A DNA stretch of 9,443 nucleotides from Verrucomicrobiota bacterium (lineage in GTDB: Bacteria > Verrucomicrobiota > Verrucomicrobiia > Chthoniobacterales > JAFAMB01), in the NCBI GenBank assembly GCA_019241095.1, contig JAFAXJ010000241.1, forward strand, positions 1 to 9,443, read 5' to 3'. Each line of letters begins with the position of its first letter. Positions within the stretch are counted from its first letter, which is position 1. The notes below the pieces were generated by a model. The model made no database searches. It saw only the letters and a program-made list of their open reading frames with translations, and had not been told where the DNA came from. Shown piece by piece: positions 1 through 6,934 of the stretch. The position numbers and the translations under genes were made by a program.

Positions 1-210
1 TCCTTATGGATTGGCGAGGAACCTTTTGAGAAGACGAGTTGGGTTCCGGTAGTCGATGATGAAAAAAGCAATTACTACTGTTTCGTTGTGGAGAATGGCG
101 TCTGCTCGCGTGAGATCTGGTTTGCTGATCAGGACTTAGGTTACGAACTTTCAAGTACCGATTATCAGGATTTCTATGAGCTGATCGCGGGAGAAGCATT
201 TGGGGTGTGA
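1..210 (+). CDS. C-terminal fragment, SMI1/KNR4 (SUKH)-like protein
   Basis: Frame 1 is open from the window edge to a TGA at 208-210, giving the last 69 residues of a protein whose start lies outside the window. The visible part contains SWVPVVDD, then YYCFVVENG, then REIWFADQD, and ends with a DFYELIAGEAFGV tail. A hydrophobic 'W-V-P-V' strand, a strand ending in an acidic turn, and a final 'xxDFxELI' helix is the pattern seen at the C-terminus of SMI1/KNR4 (SUKH) domains. Many bacterial members are immunity proteins against polymorphic toxins. The assignment rests on this pattern only; the fragment is short and the N-terminal half is missing. It converges on the kinase gene, with 63 bp between the two stop codons and no convincing terminator in that gap (a T-run at 229-234 has no GC-rich stem before it). 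Confidence 0.5.
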   Translation, partial: SLWIGEEPFEKTSWVPVVDDEKSNYYCFVVENGVCSREIWFADQDLGYELSSTDYQDFYELIAGEAFGV

Positions 211-273
211 TGGTTCAGCGAAGTACAATTTTTTCGCACTGCCTTCAGCCGATGAACCCGCTTGATCCACCTG

Positions 274-1758
274 TTAGCGGTACCAATCCTTCAATCGCGG
301 ATACAGGTTTATAAATTGATGATAAGACGCGTTGTAAAGTTCCGCTCCTTGGGGATCCGGTGCCGTGATGGAATCGAAGCTGGGAGCTAACTTTCTGATC
401 TCGTCGTAATTAGCGAAAAGGCCTGCACCGATGCCTGCCATCATTGCCGCCCCAACCCCGCCTCGCTCTGCTGCATGGACGTCCACACCCCGACAGAGAG
501 GTCTGCAAAGTACGTCGGCTAGCATCTGGCGCCAGAAAGAACTGCTCAAACCGTTTCCCGAAGCCACTAATCGGTCGAGCGTGGCGCCACACCCAATCAT
601 CGTCTCCACAATTTGGCGCAAGGCGAACGACACGCCTTCCAGAACCGCTCTGACAAGATGTCCGGGACGGTGAGCAAGGGTCAATCCAACAAAGCCAGCC
701 TTGGCGTGCGGATCCATAATAGGCGAACGTTCGCCCACCAGATAGGGCAAGAACACTAAACCATCGGAACCAGGCAGAATCGGCGATGCTAGCGCGTCCA
801 GTTCCTGGTAGGATAGGCTGTCTTTCCCCAGCAAACTCCGAACCCAACGCAAAGCCATGCCCGCCGATAACATAGCTCCTAGCAAATACCACCGATCTTT
901 CGGAGCATGACAAAAAGTATGCATTCGCAATTCGCGGTCGAACAACGGTTCAGATAAAGGAGCAAAAACCTGACCCCCAGTGCCAACCGTTACGGACCCA
1001 AGCGGAGGATCTAGCAAGCCATTACCCACAGCCTGGGCGGGTTGATCCGCGCTTCCTGCCACGACTGGGGTTCCGGCCCTGAGACCTAACTCATTGGCTG
1101 CCCAAGACGTGATCTCCCCAACCTTTAGGTGGGAAAGGATCGTTGCCGGAAAAATCGCTTTTGGTAATCCGAGGAGATCGATGACCGCATTCGACCAGGT
1201 CCTTTGTCCTATGTCGAAAAGTCCCGTAGCGGCCGCGTCCGTTTCGTCTGTAAGCGCCGAGTCAGTCATCTTCAATCGAACATAATCTTTTGGTAAAAGA
1301 AACGTGAATGCCCGGTCAATTGTTTGAGGCTCGTTTCGCTGCAGCCAGACTAATGTCGAAATCATGAAACCAGCTGCAGGAGCGGTGCCGCACTGACTGC
1401 CTAAGATATCTTTGCCCACCTTTGTCTCGATTTCCGGCACCAAATTAGCGCTTCGTTGGTCCGCCCAGATAATTGCAGGCCTCAGTGGGCGAAGATCCTT
1501 GCCGATCAATACTCCACCATGCATCTGACCCGAAAATCCGACTCCGATGATGTCTGGCCTGTCTGCTTTTTGGAGCGCCTGATGAACCGCGGAGAGCGTT
1601 GCACGCCACCAAGCTTCCGGGTCTTGCTCCGCAAAGTTCGGCGAGGGGATCAGGATCGGATACTCGGAAGAGCCGATTCCTCGGATTTCTCCCTGATCCG
1701 TGACGATAACGGCCTTCACGCTGGAAGTACCAAGGTCGATACCGAGGAGACAGCTCAT
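274..1758 (-). CDS. xylB: FGGY-family carbohydrate kinase, xylulokinase type
   Basis: This 494-residue protein has the usual length of xylulokinases, which transfer phosphate from ATP to D-xylulose in the cytoplasm, feeding the pentose phosphate pathway. The N-terminus has the phosphate-binding loop IDLGTSS (residues 7-13, Asp8). GFSGQMHG (74-81) is the xylulokinase-type substrate loop. Asp238 in AGSADQPAQAVGNG is the expected catalytic base. LPYLVGERSP (337-346) followed by GFVGLTLAHRPGHLVRAVLEG (355-375) matches the second FGGY signature. The ATP-side motif reads ASGNGLSSSFWRQMLADV rather than the common GGGAKSxxWxQxxAD, a modest deviation. The ATG at 1758 places the DLGTSS motif correctly, although its Shine-Dalgarno sequence is weak. 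It is the last gene of the cluster, 62 bp after the permease stop. No isomerase is adjacent, so the true substrate may be another ketose or a sugar alcohol; family assignment is secure, xylulose specificity is not. Confidence 0.85.
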   Translation of the reverse strand: MSCLLGIDLGTSSVKAVIVTDQGEIRGIGSSEYPILIPSPNFAEQDPEAWWRATLSAVHQALQKADRPDIIGVGFSGQMHGGVLIGKDLRPLRPAIIWADQRSANLVPEIETKVGKDILGSQCGTAPAAGFMISTLVWLQRNEPQTIDRAFTFLLPKDYVRLKMTDSALTDETDAAATGLFDIGQRTWSNAVIDLLGLPKAIFPATILSHLKVGEITSWAANELGLRAGTPVVAGSADQPAQAVGNGLLDPPLGSVTVGTGGQVFAPLSEPLFDRELRMHTFCHAPKDRWYLLGAMLSAGMALRWVRSLLGKDSLSYQELDALASPILPGSDGLVFLPYLVGERSPIMDPHAKAGFVGLTLAHRPGHLVRAVLEGVSFALRQIVETMIGCGATLDRLVASGNGLSSSFWRQMLADVLCRPLCRGVDVHAAERGGVGAAMMAGIGAGLFANYDEIRKLAPSFDSITAPDPQGAELYNASYHQFINLYPRLKDWYR

Positions 1759-1820
1759 AATGGTAAATTCAGATCGTGCTTACCGGCTCAATCGAATCGG
1801 ACTGATCTGTGAGCAGTAGA

Positions 1821-2651
1821 TCACTTCAGGCCGGCCGCCGCCATAACACCTTGCGTCACACGCTTCTGGAACATCAAATATGCCGCAGCGGTTGGTAAAG
1901 AAGCAAGTACAGCAATGGCTGATGTTTTAGCAAAAGCGATACCATAAGCAGACTGGACTTGCGTCATGCCGACCGGGATGGTGAGCATATTGGTTGAGTT
2001 CGTCACAATAAAAGGCCAGAAGAAGTTGTTCCAGGTAGCGATAAACGTCACAATGGCAAGCGCCCACGCAATGCTCCAATTGAGCGGAAGATAAATGCTA
2101 AACAGTATCCGTAACTCGCTTGCACCATCAATTCGCGCTGCGTCAGCAAAATCTCTAGGTACCTGATCAAAAAACTGCTTGAAAACTACCACCGATAAAG
2201 GAGCAGCAATCTGGGGCAGAATAACGCCGGCGTAATTATTAACAAAATTCAATTTGTTCATGAACATGAACAGCGGAATGGCCATGGCGCTGAAAGGGAG
2301 CATGAAGCCTATCAGGAGCAATCCATAAACCAGCGACTTACCTTTGAACTCGAGCCTGGAAATGGCGAAACCGCACATCAGCGAAAACAGGATAGAACAA
2401 AAGGTCACTACGACCGATACGATCACAGTATTCAGGTACCAACGGAAAATCGGGCTATTCTGAATGACGTAAGTGAAGGCATCTAAGGTGGGCGGCGAAG
2501 GAAAAAGTGAGGGCGGGACAGAGATAGTCTGCGTTTCACTTTTAAAGGCTGTAGCAGCAATCCAGTAAACCGGAAAAAGCCACGCCAGAGCCATCAGCAC
2601 CGTTAGTGCGCTAACTATCTTTCCAAATACTGAAGAAGTAGTCTCTCTCAT
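1821..2651 (-). CDS. Sugar ABC transporter permease, MalG/CUT1 type
   Basis: This 276-residue inner-membrane protein is one half of the transmembrane pore of a carbohydrate uptake (CUT1) ABC importer. It has about six hydrophobic segments, the first at roughly residues 10-33 (VSALTVLMALAWLFPVYWI). A short periplasmic stretch with PPSLFPSPPTLDAFTYV follows, typical of MalG-type subunits. The EAA loop that contacts the ATPase is visible at about 167-190 as DFADAARIDGASELRILFSI followed by YLPL. The C-terminus ends KRVTQGVMAAAGLK, matching the usual 'QRxxVxGLTAGAVK' ending of this subunit type. Its ATG at 2651 lies 2 bp after the stop of the upstream permease gene, indicating translational coupling and a 1:1 pair. 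The transported sugar cannot be read from the sequence. Confidence 0.92.
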   Translation of the reverse strand: MRETTSSVFGKIVSALTVLMALAWLFPVYWIAATAFKSETQTISVPPSLFPSPPTLDAFTYVIQNSPIFRWYLNTVIVSVVVTFCSILFSLMCGFAISRLEFKGKSLVYGLLLIGFMLPFSAMAIPLFMFMNKLNFVNNYAGVILPQIAAPLSVVVFKQFFDQVPRDFADAARIDGASELRILFSIYLPLNWSIAWALAIVTFIATWNNFFWPFIVTNSTNMLTIPVGMTQVQSAYGIAFAKTSAIAVLASLPTAAAYLMFQKRVTQGVMAAAGLK

Positions 2652-2653
2652 AA

Positions 2654-3562
2654 TCAGCGTCGAAACCTGAGCAGACGATATTGGACCGCAGAAACGACCG
2701 TAATGATGAGGACTAACACAAGGGCGACTGCCGAGGCATAACCGCCACGGCCTTGCTGGAATGCTTCTCGATACATATAGAAAAGCACCACCATCGTCGA
2801 GTTATAGGGACCGCCACCAGTTAACAGATATACCTGATCAAATATCTTAAACTGAGCAATCAATTGCAGAACTAAAACCAAGCTGGCAACGGGCCAAACG
2901 AGCGGGCACGTGATAAACAGAAAGCGTTGTAAACCGTTAGCCCCGTCCAGGGCTGCCGCTTCATAATAGTCACTTGGTATGTTCTGCAGACCGGCAATGA
3001 AGAGGAGCATATTAAATCCGACGGTCCACCAGATAGTGACTAAAGCGACTCCGGGCATAGCCCAAGTTGGATCAGAAAACCATGCTGTTGTGGATCCAGT
3101 AAGAGAATTTACAATCCCGAAATTCGCGTCCAGGATCCACAATGCGCCAGTTGTAACGACGCTTACCGGCAAGATAAAAGGCAGAAAAAAGGCCGAAAGC
3201 ACAGGTAACCGCAGTCTTCGTAGCCGAACTACCAGTAGTGCGAAAAAGAATCCGACCGCCGTATTTGGAACTACGGTCAGAATGACAAAGTAAACCGTGT
3301 GTTCAACGGACGCCCAGAATTCTTTGTCATGCAACAATTCGGCATAATTGCTGAGACCGATGAGACTGCCTTGTCCTGCTATATCGGAGTTTGTCAGGCT
3401 CAAATACGCTACCTGAAGGGCAGGGTAAATCAGAAAAAGGATATAAAAGAACAGAAACGGGAGAACAAAAATCCAGGCCACCCGCCACCCTGCTCGATGT
3501 TCTTTTCGAGGGCGTGTTGGGCCGGATCGGGTCGGATTGCGAGTTAGCTCCGCTTGAGTCAT
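2654..3562 (-). CDS. Sugar ABC transporter permease, MalF/UgpA (CUT1) type
   Basis: This 302-residue inner-membrane subunit pairs with the downstream MalG-type permease. A basic cytoplasmic N-terminus (TRNPTRSGPTRPRKEHR) is followed by a first membrane segment near residues 27-50. About five more hydrophobic segments follow. The EAA loop is at about 198-222, containing DYYEAAALDGANGLQRFLFI and then TCPLVWPV. The LTGGGPYNST stretch at 247-256 is characteristic of this subunit in CUT1 importers. Its length is that of the short UgpA/LacF form, without the large periplasmic insertion of E. coli MalF. The ATG at 3562 is 51 bp after the binding-protein stop. No good Shine-Dalgarno sequence is seen, and a perfect hairpin ends 7 nt before the start codon, so translation is probably limited compared with the binding protein. 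No ATPase subunit is encoded in the cluster. Confidence 0.92.
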   Translation of the reverse strand: MTQAELTRNPTRSGPTRPRKEHRAGWRVAWIFVLPFLFFYILFLIYPALQVAYLSLTNSDIAGQGSLIGLSNYAELLHDKEFWASVEHTVYFVILTVVPNTAVGFFFALLVVRLRRLRLPVLSAFFLPFILPVSVVTTGALWILDANFGIVNSLTGSTTAWFSDPTWAMPGVALVTIWWTVGFNMLLFIAGLQNIPSDYYEAAALDGANGLQRFLFITCPLVWPVASLVLVLQLIAQFKIFDQVYLLTGGGPYNSTMVVLFYMYREAFQQGRGGYASAVALVLVLIITVVSAVQYRLLRFRR

Positions 3563-3569
3563 AGCACGA

Positions 3570-3606
3570 GCACCGCGCCCAGTAACTCTAACCTGAAGCG
3601 CGGTGC
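3570..3606 (-). promoter_or_regulatory. Intercistronic hairpin between binding-protein and permease genes
   Basis: GCACCGCGC at 3570-3578 and GCGCGGTGC at 3598-3606 form a perfect 9-bp, GC-rich inverted repeat with a 19-nt loop. It lies entirely in the 51-bp gap between the binding-protein stop (3614) and the permease ATG (3562). In the minus-strand transcript its 3' arm ends 7 nt before the start codon, so it covers the position where a ribosome-binding site would be. No U-tract follows, so it is not a classic intrinsic terminator. Hairpins after binding-protein genes are known to protect the upstream mRNA from 3' exonucleases and to lower expression of the membrane subunits (for example in the E. 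coli malE-malF region). That role here is inferred from position. Confidence 0.7.
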
Positions 3607-3613
3607 AGACGGA

Positions 3614-4930
3614 TTACTGCTGCTGCTTTGAAAACTTTTCAAGGTCGGCAATAAACTGCTTCATACCCTGATCAGGGGACAATTGTCCGTTAACGGCAGG
3701 CACCAGATAGTTACTGATAGGAATAAATGTTGGTCCGCCCACGCCAAAGATAGGAAACGGAGGTTCGAACTGAACGTTTTGCGCAGTAACAGCACTATAC
3801 TCGTTATTAGGGCTCATGCTCTTATAGGCGTCGCTATTCTGTACTGGGAGATAAGCTGGGATATGACCGCCTCCCGCCCATGTCATTGAAGCTTTAACAA
3901 CGTAAGCGATAAATTTAAGCGCCGCGGCAACCTTTTCTGGAGAAGCAGGCGTTTTGTCATTATTCGGAATCGCGAGTTGATGAGAGTCAGCCCATGTTTT
4001 TTGATTGCCATATAGTTTCGGCATAGGCGCGATTCCATAATCAAAGGTTAACTTTCCTGATTTCTGCAAATCGACCAGGGTTGGAACTTCCCAGACTCCG
4101 TTAGTCATAAAAACTGAACGGCCGGCTGTGAATAGCGCAACCATTGAGGCATAACCAACATTTTTAGGAATCAGACCCTCCTTGGCCCAATCCGCCATTT
4201 GCTGCAAGCATTTGGTTCCGATGCTGGAAGCGTCACTGAAACTTATTTGACCATCTTTGATAAAATCGCCGTTCTGCTGTCTAAACAGGCTGTACCAAAT
4301 CCGCCAAAGAGATGCAGGATCGGCAGAGTTAATGTTTGCAGCGACTGGAATCAGATGAGTTTTAGCCTTGGTTTCACCAAGCATTTTGGTGAATGACTCC
4401 ACGCTGTCCAACCCTGTCGGTAAACCATCGCTGCCAAGCAGGCCGGCTTTTTTGAGTGCCGTCTTGTTGTAATAAAGCACTAACGCATGAATATCGAGCG
4501 GGACGCTAAAGAGGTCATTGGAGTTCCCGTACTTCTTGCTGATCTCTAAAGAACGGTCTACAAGAGATTTTTGGAAATCTGATGCTTTCAAGCCTGCTTG
4601 CGCTAGTTCTGCCTCGGTAAGAGGACGAAGGTCTTTGGCTAGAACGCCCGCAGGAAGGTGAGACAAATGGTAGGTCATTACATCGGGTGTTTGCCCCGAT
4701 ACAACAGCCGTATGCACCTTCGTGTAGAAAGGCTCGCCCCAGGTTAGAGTCGATTCGTTAACGTGGATATCGCTCTGGCTTTTGTTGAACTCTTCGACGA
4801 TCTGTTTCATTCTGACCCCGTCACCTCCGCCGAGGAAGTCCCAATAGGTGAGTTGGGTTGCCGCTTGGGTAACAGTCGGGGCGAGAATAGACAGGACGTA
4901 CGTTACGAGACAGTAGATTGCCTTTTTCAT
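3614..4930 (-). CDS. Periplasmic sugar-binding protein of a CUT1 ABC importer (family 1 SBP)
   Basis: This 438-residue extracytoplasmic solute-binding protein captures the sugar and delivers it to the two permeases encoded next. A Sec signal peptide is seen at residues 1-23 (MKK, hydrophobic core YCLVTYVLSILAP, then TVTQA before ATQL). There is no lipobox cysteine, so it should be a free periplasmic protein, as in diderm bacteria. Family 1 features include LTYWDFLGGGDG near the mature N-terminus and AVVSGQTPDVMTYHLS (75-90). Further along are YYNKTALKKAGL, FTAGRSVFMTNGVWEV and the late GGGHIPAYLPV stretch. These match the MalE/UgpB-like cluster that binds oligosaccharides and glycosides. It follows the GH2 gene by 69 bp. 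Two copies of an 8-bp direct repeat lie 17-36 nt upstream of its ATG. The Shine-Dalgarno sequence is weak (GAAAG on the transcript). Confidence 0.92.
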   Translation of the reverse strand: MKKAIYCLVTYVLSILAPTVTQAATQLTYWDFLGGGDGVRMKQIVEEFNKSQSDIHVNESTLTWGEPFYTKVHTAVVSGQTPDVMTYHLSHLPAGVLAKDLRPLTEAELAQAGLKASDFQKSLVDRSLEISKKYGNSNDLFSVPLDIHALVLYYNKTALKKAGLLGSDGLPTGLDSVESFTKMLGETKAKTHLIPVAANINSADPASLWRIWYSLFRQQNGDFIKDGQISFSDASSIGTKCLQQMADWAKEGLIPKNVGYASMVALFTAGRSVFMTNGVWEVPTLVDLQKSGKLTFDYGIAPMPKLYGNQKTWADSHQLAIPNNDKTPASPEKVAAALKFIAYVVKASMTWAGGGHIPAYLPVQNSDAYKSMSPNNEYSAVTAQNVQFEPPFPIFGVGGPTFIPISNYLVPAVNGQLSPDQGMKQFIADLEKFSKQQQ

Positions 4931-4946
4931 AGGAGGAACTTTCTTC

Positions 4947-4966
4947 GTTTACAGGATTGTTTACAG
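4947..4966. repeat. Tandem 8-bp direct repeat upstream of the binding-protein gene
   Basis: GTTTACAG occurs at 4947-4954 and again at 4959-4966, a 12-bp period. On the transcribed strand it reads CTGTAAAC-AATC-CTGTAAAC, beginning 17 nt upstream of the binding-protein ATG at 4930. Both copies are in the 69-bp gap after the GH2 stop. The spacing is close to one helical turn, which would put two protein-binding half-sites on the same DNA face. Chance is also possible for a repeat this short. Confidence 0.35.
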
Positions 4967-4999
4967 CTGGATCAAGGGAATTTTCATTAAACCATATTC

Positions 5000-6754
5000 T
5001 TACTCATCATAATAAAAATTGCCGATTGTCGCCCTGGCCAACGCAACGTGGTCGGCTTTGAAGGTGCGATCCGCATTCAAAAGCCCATTTTTTTCCTGAA
5101 AGGTGTCGGTAAGCTGTGTGTAACAGAAGCCGCTGAGTCCTCCGCAGCCATGCACCGCGGCAAGCAAAGCCTTGTATTCGGCGAGAAAGCTCTGTTCATC
5201 GAACACACGACTGTAACCCCAGCCCTCTCTTACGTTGCGAGTGAATGCGATACCGCCGAATTCGGTTAACATCACCGGCAATCCGGCAGGATCGAAGCCG
5301 TCGACGCCCAACACGTGGTTGTTTGGCCGATCGTAAAGCACCGTTTCGTTCGCCGCTGCAATGCTTTTATATCGCCGCAGAATATCGGCCGGATTATCAG
5401 TGTAGTCGTGAATGGTTATGATATCGGTTTCAACATGTTCCCAGCCATCATTGCCAATGACAGGGCGAGTTGGATCAAGTGCCCGAGTCAAATGATATCC
5501 TGCGCGCACGTAATCGCGGGTTGTCTGGTTTTCTGGCAGATCAGGTACGCCCCATGACTCGTTGAAAGGGACCCATGCGGCAATGCAAGGATGGGATCGG
5601 TCGCGCATAATGACGTCGATCCATTCCGATGTGAATCGGCGCACAGCCTTGGGGCTGTAAGCATAAGCGCTGGGCATTTCCTCCCAAATGAGCAGTCCGA
5701 GAACGTCGCACCAATAAAGAAATCTTGGATTTTCAATCTTCTGATGTTTCCGTGCGCCATTGAAGCCGAGAAGCTTTGTAAGCTCCACATCGCGCTTTAA
5801 TTGGTAGTCCGTTGCGCTCATCAGAGTGTCAGGCCAGTAACCCTGGTCTAAAACCATTCGCAAATGGTAAGGCCTTCCATTCAAAAGAAACTGCTGTTCA
5901 TCGACGGAAACCGATCTCATTGCAGTATAGCTTTGCACTGCGTCCAAAATTTCTTCTCCATCCATCAGTTCGATACTGGCCTGAATTAAACGGGGTCTTT
6001 CCGGGCTCCACAGCAGTTTGGATCGGATATGGTAAAGACCTCCGTCTTCCAAACGGATCGAACGACGAAGCGTTTTCCCGGTGATGGTGTAACGGTCTTC
6101 AGCCAGGAGTTTACTATCGGCAGTTAAACGAATCCTTATGGAATGGCGGTTCGTTACTTTCCCGTGCAAATCGACCTCGACGCCAATTTCCCAGCGTTCT
6201 AAATTAGGGGTCCAAGCGAGTCCGGCAATGCGAGTTTCCGGCACTTGTTCAAGCCAGACAGTTTGCCAGATGCCAGTAGTTCGCGGGTACCAGATCCGGT
6301 GCGGTTTAAGTTCCCAATCCTGCTTTCCGCGAGGCAAGTCGATTTCCAAGGGATCGTCCTGTGCGCAGACGGTGATTTCGAGGTTGCCGCTCGTCTTCGC
6401 GAAGCCTGTGATGTCAACCGAAAAAGGGCAATGACCTCCCTCGTGTTCAGCGACGAAATGCCCATTAATCCACACGCGCGCATAATAATCGACCGCTCCG
6501 AAATGGAGCAACCAGCAGCTTTCTCCAGGGTCGAATTTCAGCTCTTTTCTGTACCAGACCACCGGATGATAATTTTGATCGTGTAATCCACTCGCCTCAC
6601 TTTCCGGAGGAAATGGTACGATAATCTTTTTCTCAAACTGAACCGAACCAGGCTCTGCCTCGACCTCCGTACGTGATGAGAATTCCCAGAATCCGTCCAG
6701 ATTAATCCAAGTTTTTCGTTGCAAAAGCGGCCGCGGAAAAGTTGAGGTAACCAT
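5000..6754 (-). CDS. Intracellular GH2-family glycoside hydrolase (beta-galactosidase/beta-glucuronidase-like)
   Basis: This 584-residue retaining glycosidase has the GH2 three-domain core. A jelly-roll sugar-binding domain is at about 1-170 (INLDGFWEF at 17-25; YYARVWINGHFVAEHEGGHCPF at 90-111), an Ig-like domain at about 171-282, and a catalytic TIM barrel from FLLNGRPYHLR (289-299). The acid/base is Glu399 in FNESWG (397-402). The nucleophile is Glu498 in LTEFGG (496-501). QLTDTFQEKNGLL (547-559) is the usual closing GH2 motif. The region that often reads 'RTSHYP' in classical beta-galactosidases is GARKHQK (333-339), which marks a distinct subfamily. There is no signal peptide, so it acts in the cytoplasm on material brought in by the adjacent importer. 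It is the first gene of the minus-strand cluster. The ATG at 6754 precedes the conserved N-terminus by only a few residues. Galactoside, glucuronide, arabinopyranoside or mannoside specificity cannot be chosen from sequence alone. Confidence 0.88.
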   Translation of the reverse strand: MVTSTFPRPLLQRKTWINLDGFWEFSSRTEVEAEPGSVQFEKKIIVPFPPESEASGLHDQNYHPVVWYRKELKFDPGESCWLLHFGAVDYYARVWINGHFVAEHEGGHCPFSVDITGFAKTSGNLEITVCAQDDPLEIDLPRGKQDWELKPHRIWYPRTTGIWQTVWLEQVPETRIAGLAWTPNLERWEIGVEVDLHGKVTNRHSIRIRLTADSKLLAEDRYTITGKTLRRSIRLEDGGLYHIRSKLLWSPERPRLIQASIELMDGEEILDAVQSYTAMRSVSVDEQQFLLNGRPYHLRMVLDQGYWPDTLMSATDYQLKRDVELTKLLGFNGARKHQKIENPRFLYWCDVLGLLIWEEMPSAYAYSPKAVRRFTSEWIDVIMRDRSHPCIAAWVPFNESWGVPDLPENQTTRDYVRAGYHLTRALDPTRPVIGNDGWEHVETDIITIHDYTDNPADILRRYKSIAAANETVLYDRPNNHVLGVDGFDPAGLPVMLTEFGGIAFTRNVREGWGYSRVFDEQSFLAEYKALLAAVHGCGGLSGFCYTQLTDTFQEKNGLLNADRTFKADHVALARATIGNFYYDE

Positions 6755-6934
6755 ATCAGCTGGAAAGAAAAGCGGGCGAATCGGGGGTGTCAGTCAATCC
6801 GACTATCTGCCAAAGATGAGATAAAGCTAGCCCAACGCATAAAAAAGCGCAGCTGCAACGAGGCGTAGCGAGCCAAATCCTGCCATCGCTTTGAGTATTG
6901 AGAAATACTCCTGATCTGCTCCATTTGTAGCGTG
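6755..6934. promoter_or_regulatory. Divergent intergenic region between GH2 and secreted-protein genes
   Basis: This 180-bp region separates two genes transcribed away from each other, so it should hold the promoter of the GH2-transporter-kinase cluster on the minus strand and that of the secreted protein on the plus strand. I could not find convincing -35/-10 pairs for either direction. It contains a 7-bp inverted repeat at 6893-6910 and a GCAGCTGC palindrome near 6848. Neither start codon has a strong Shine-Dalgarno sequence. Confidence 0.5.
6893..6910. repeat. Perfect 7-bp inverted repeat in the divergent promoter region
   Basis: GAGTATT at 6893-6899 and AATACTC at 6904-6910 form a perfect inverted repeat with a 4-nt spacer (GAGA). 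It ends 24 nt before the secreted-protein ATG. An 18-bp dyad in a divergent promoter region suits a dimeric repressor or activator site. It could also form a small hairpin in the 5' leader of the plus-strand mRNA. Confidence 0.4.

Noticed and set aside
211..273. T-run at 229-234 as a terminator for the partial gene or the kinase
   Set aside because: The only stem available is a weak 5-bp GCGAA/TTCGC pair that encloses the T-run instead of preceding it.
410..913. Long open frames opposite or overlapping the kinase, GH2 and MFS genes (for example 410-913, 6245-6586, 8432-8746)
   Set aside because: They lie wholly inside well-supported genes in other frames, and their translations show low-complexity, arginine/serine/cysteine-rich sequence with no family features.
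1803..1823. TGATCT/AGATCA inverted repeat before the kinase gene
   Set aside because: It is only 6 bp with a 9-nt loop, AT-rich and overlapping the permease stop codon; too weak to call a terminator or operator.
4931..4936. AGGAGG resembling a ribosome-binding site
   Set aside because: It is on the plus strand, while the neighbouring gene reads on the minus strand; no plus-strand gene starts after it.
4961..4987. Minus-strand micro-ORF (MKIPLIQL) just before the binding-protein gene
   Set aside because: It has only eight codons plus a stop, with no Shine-Dalgarno sequence and no regulatory codon pattern, so it is most likely chance.
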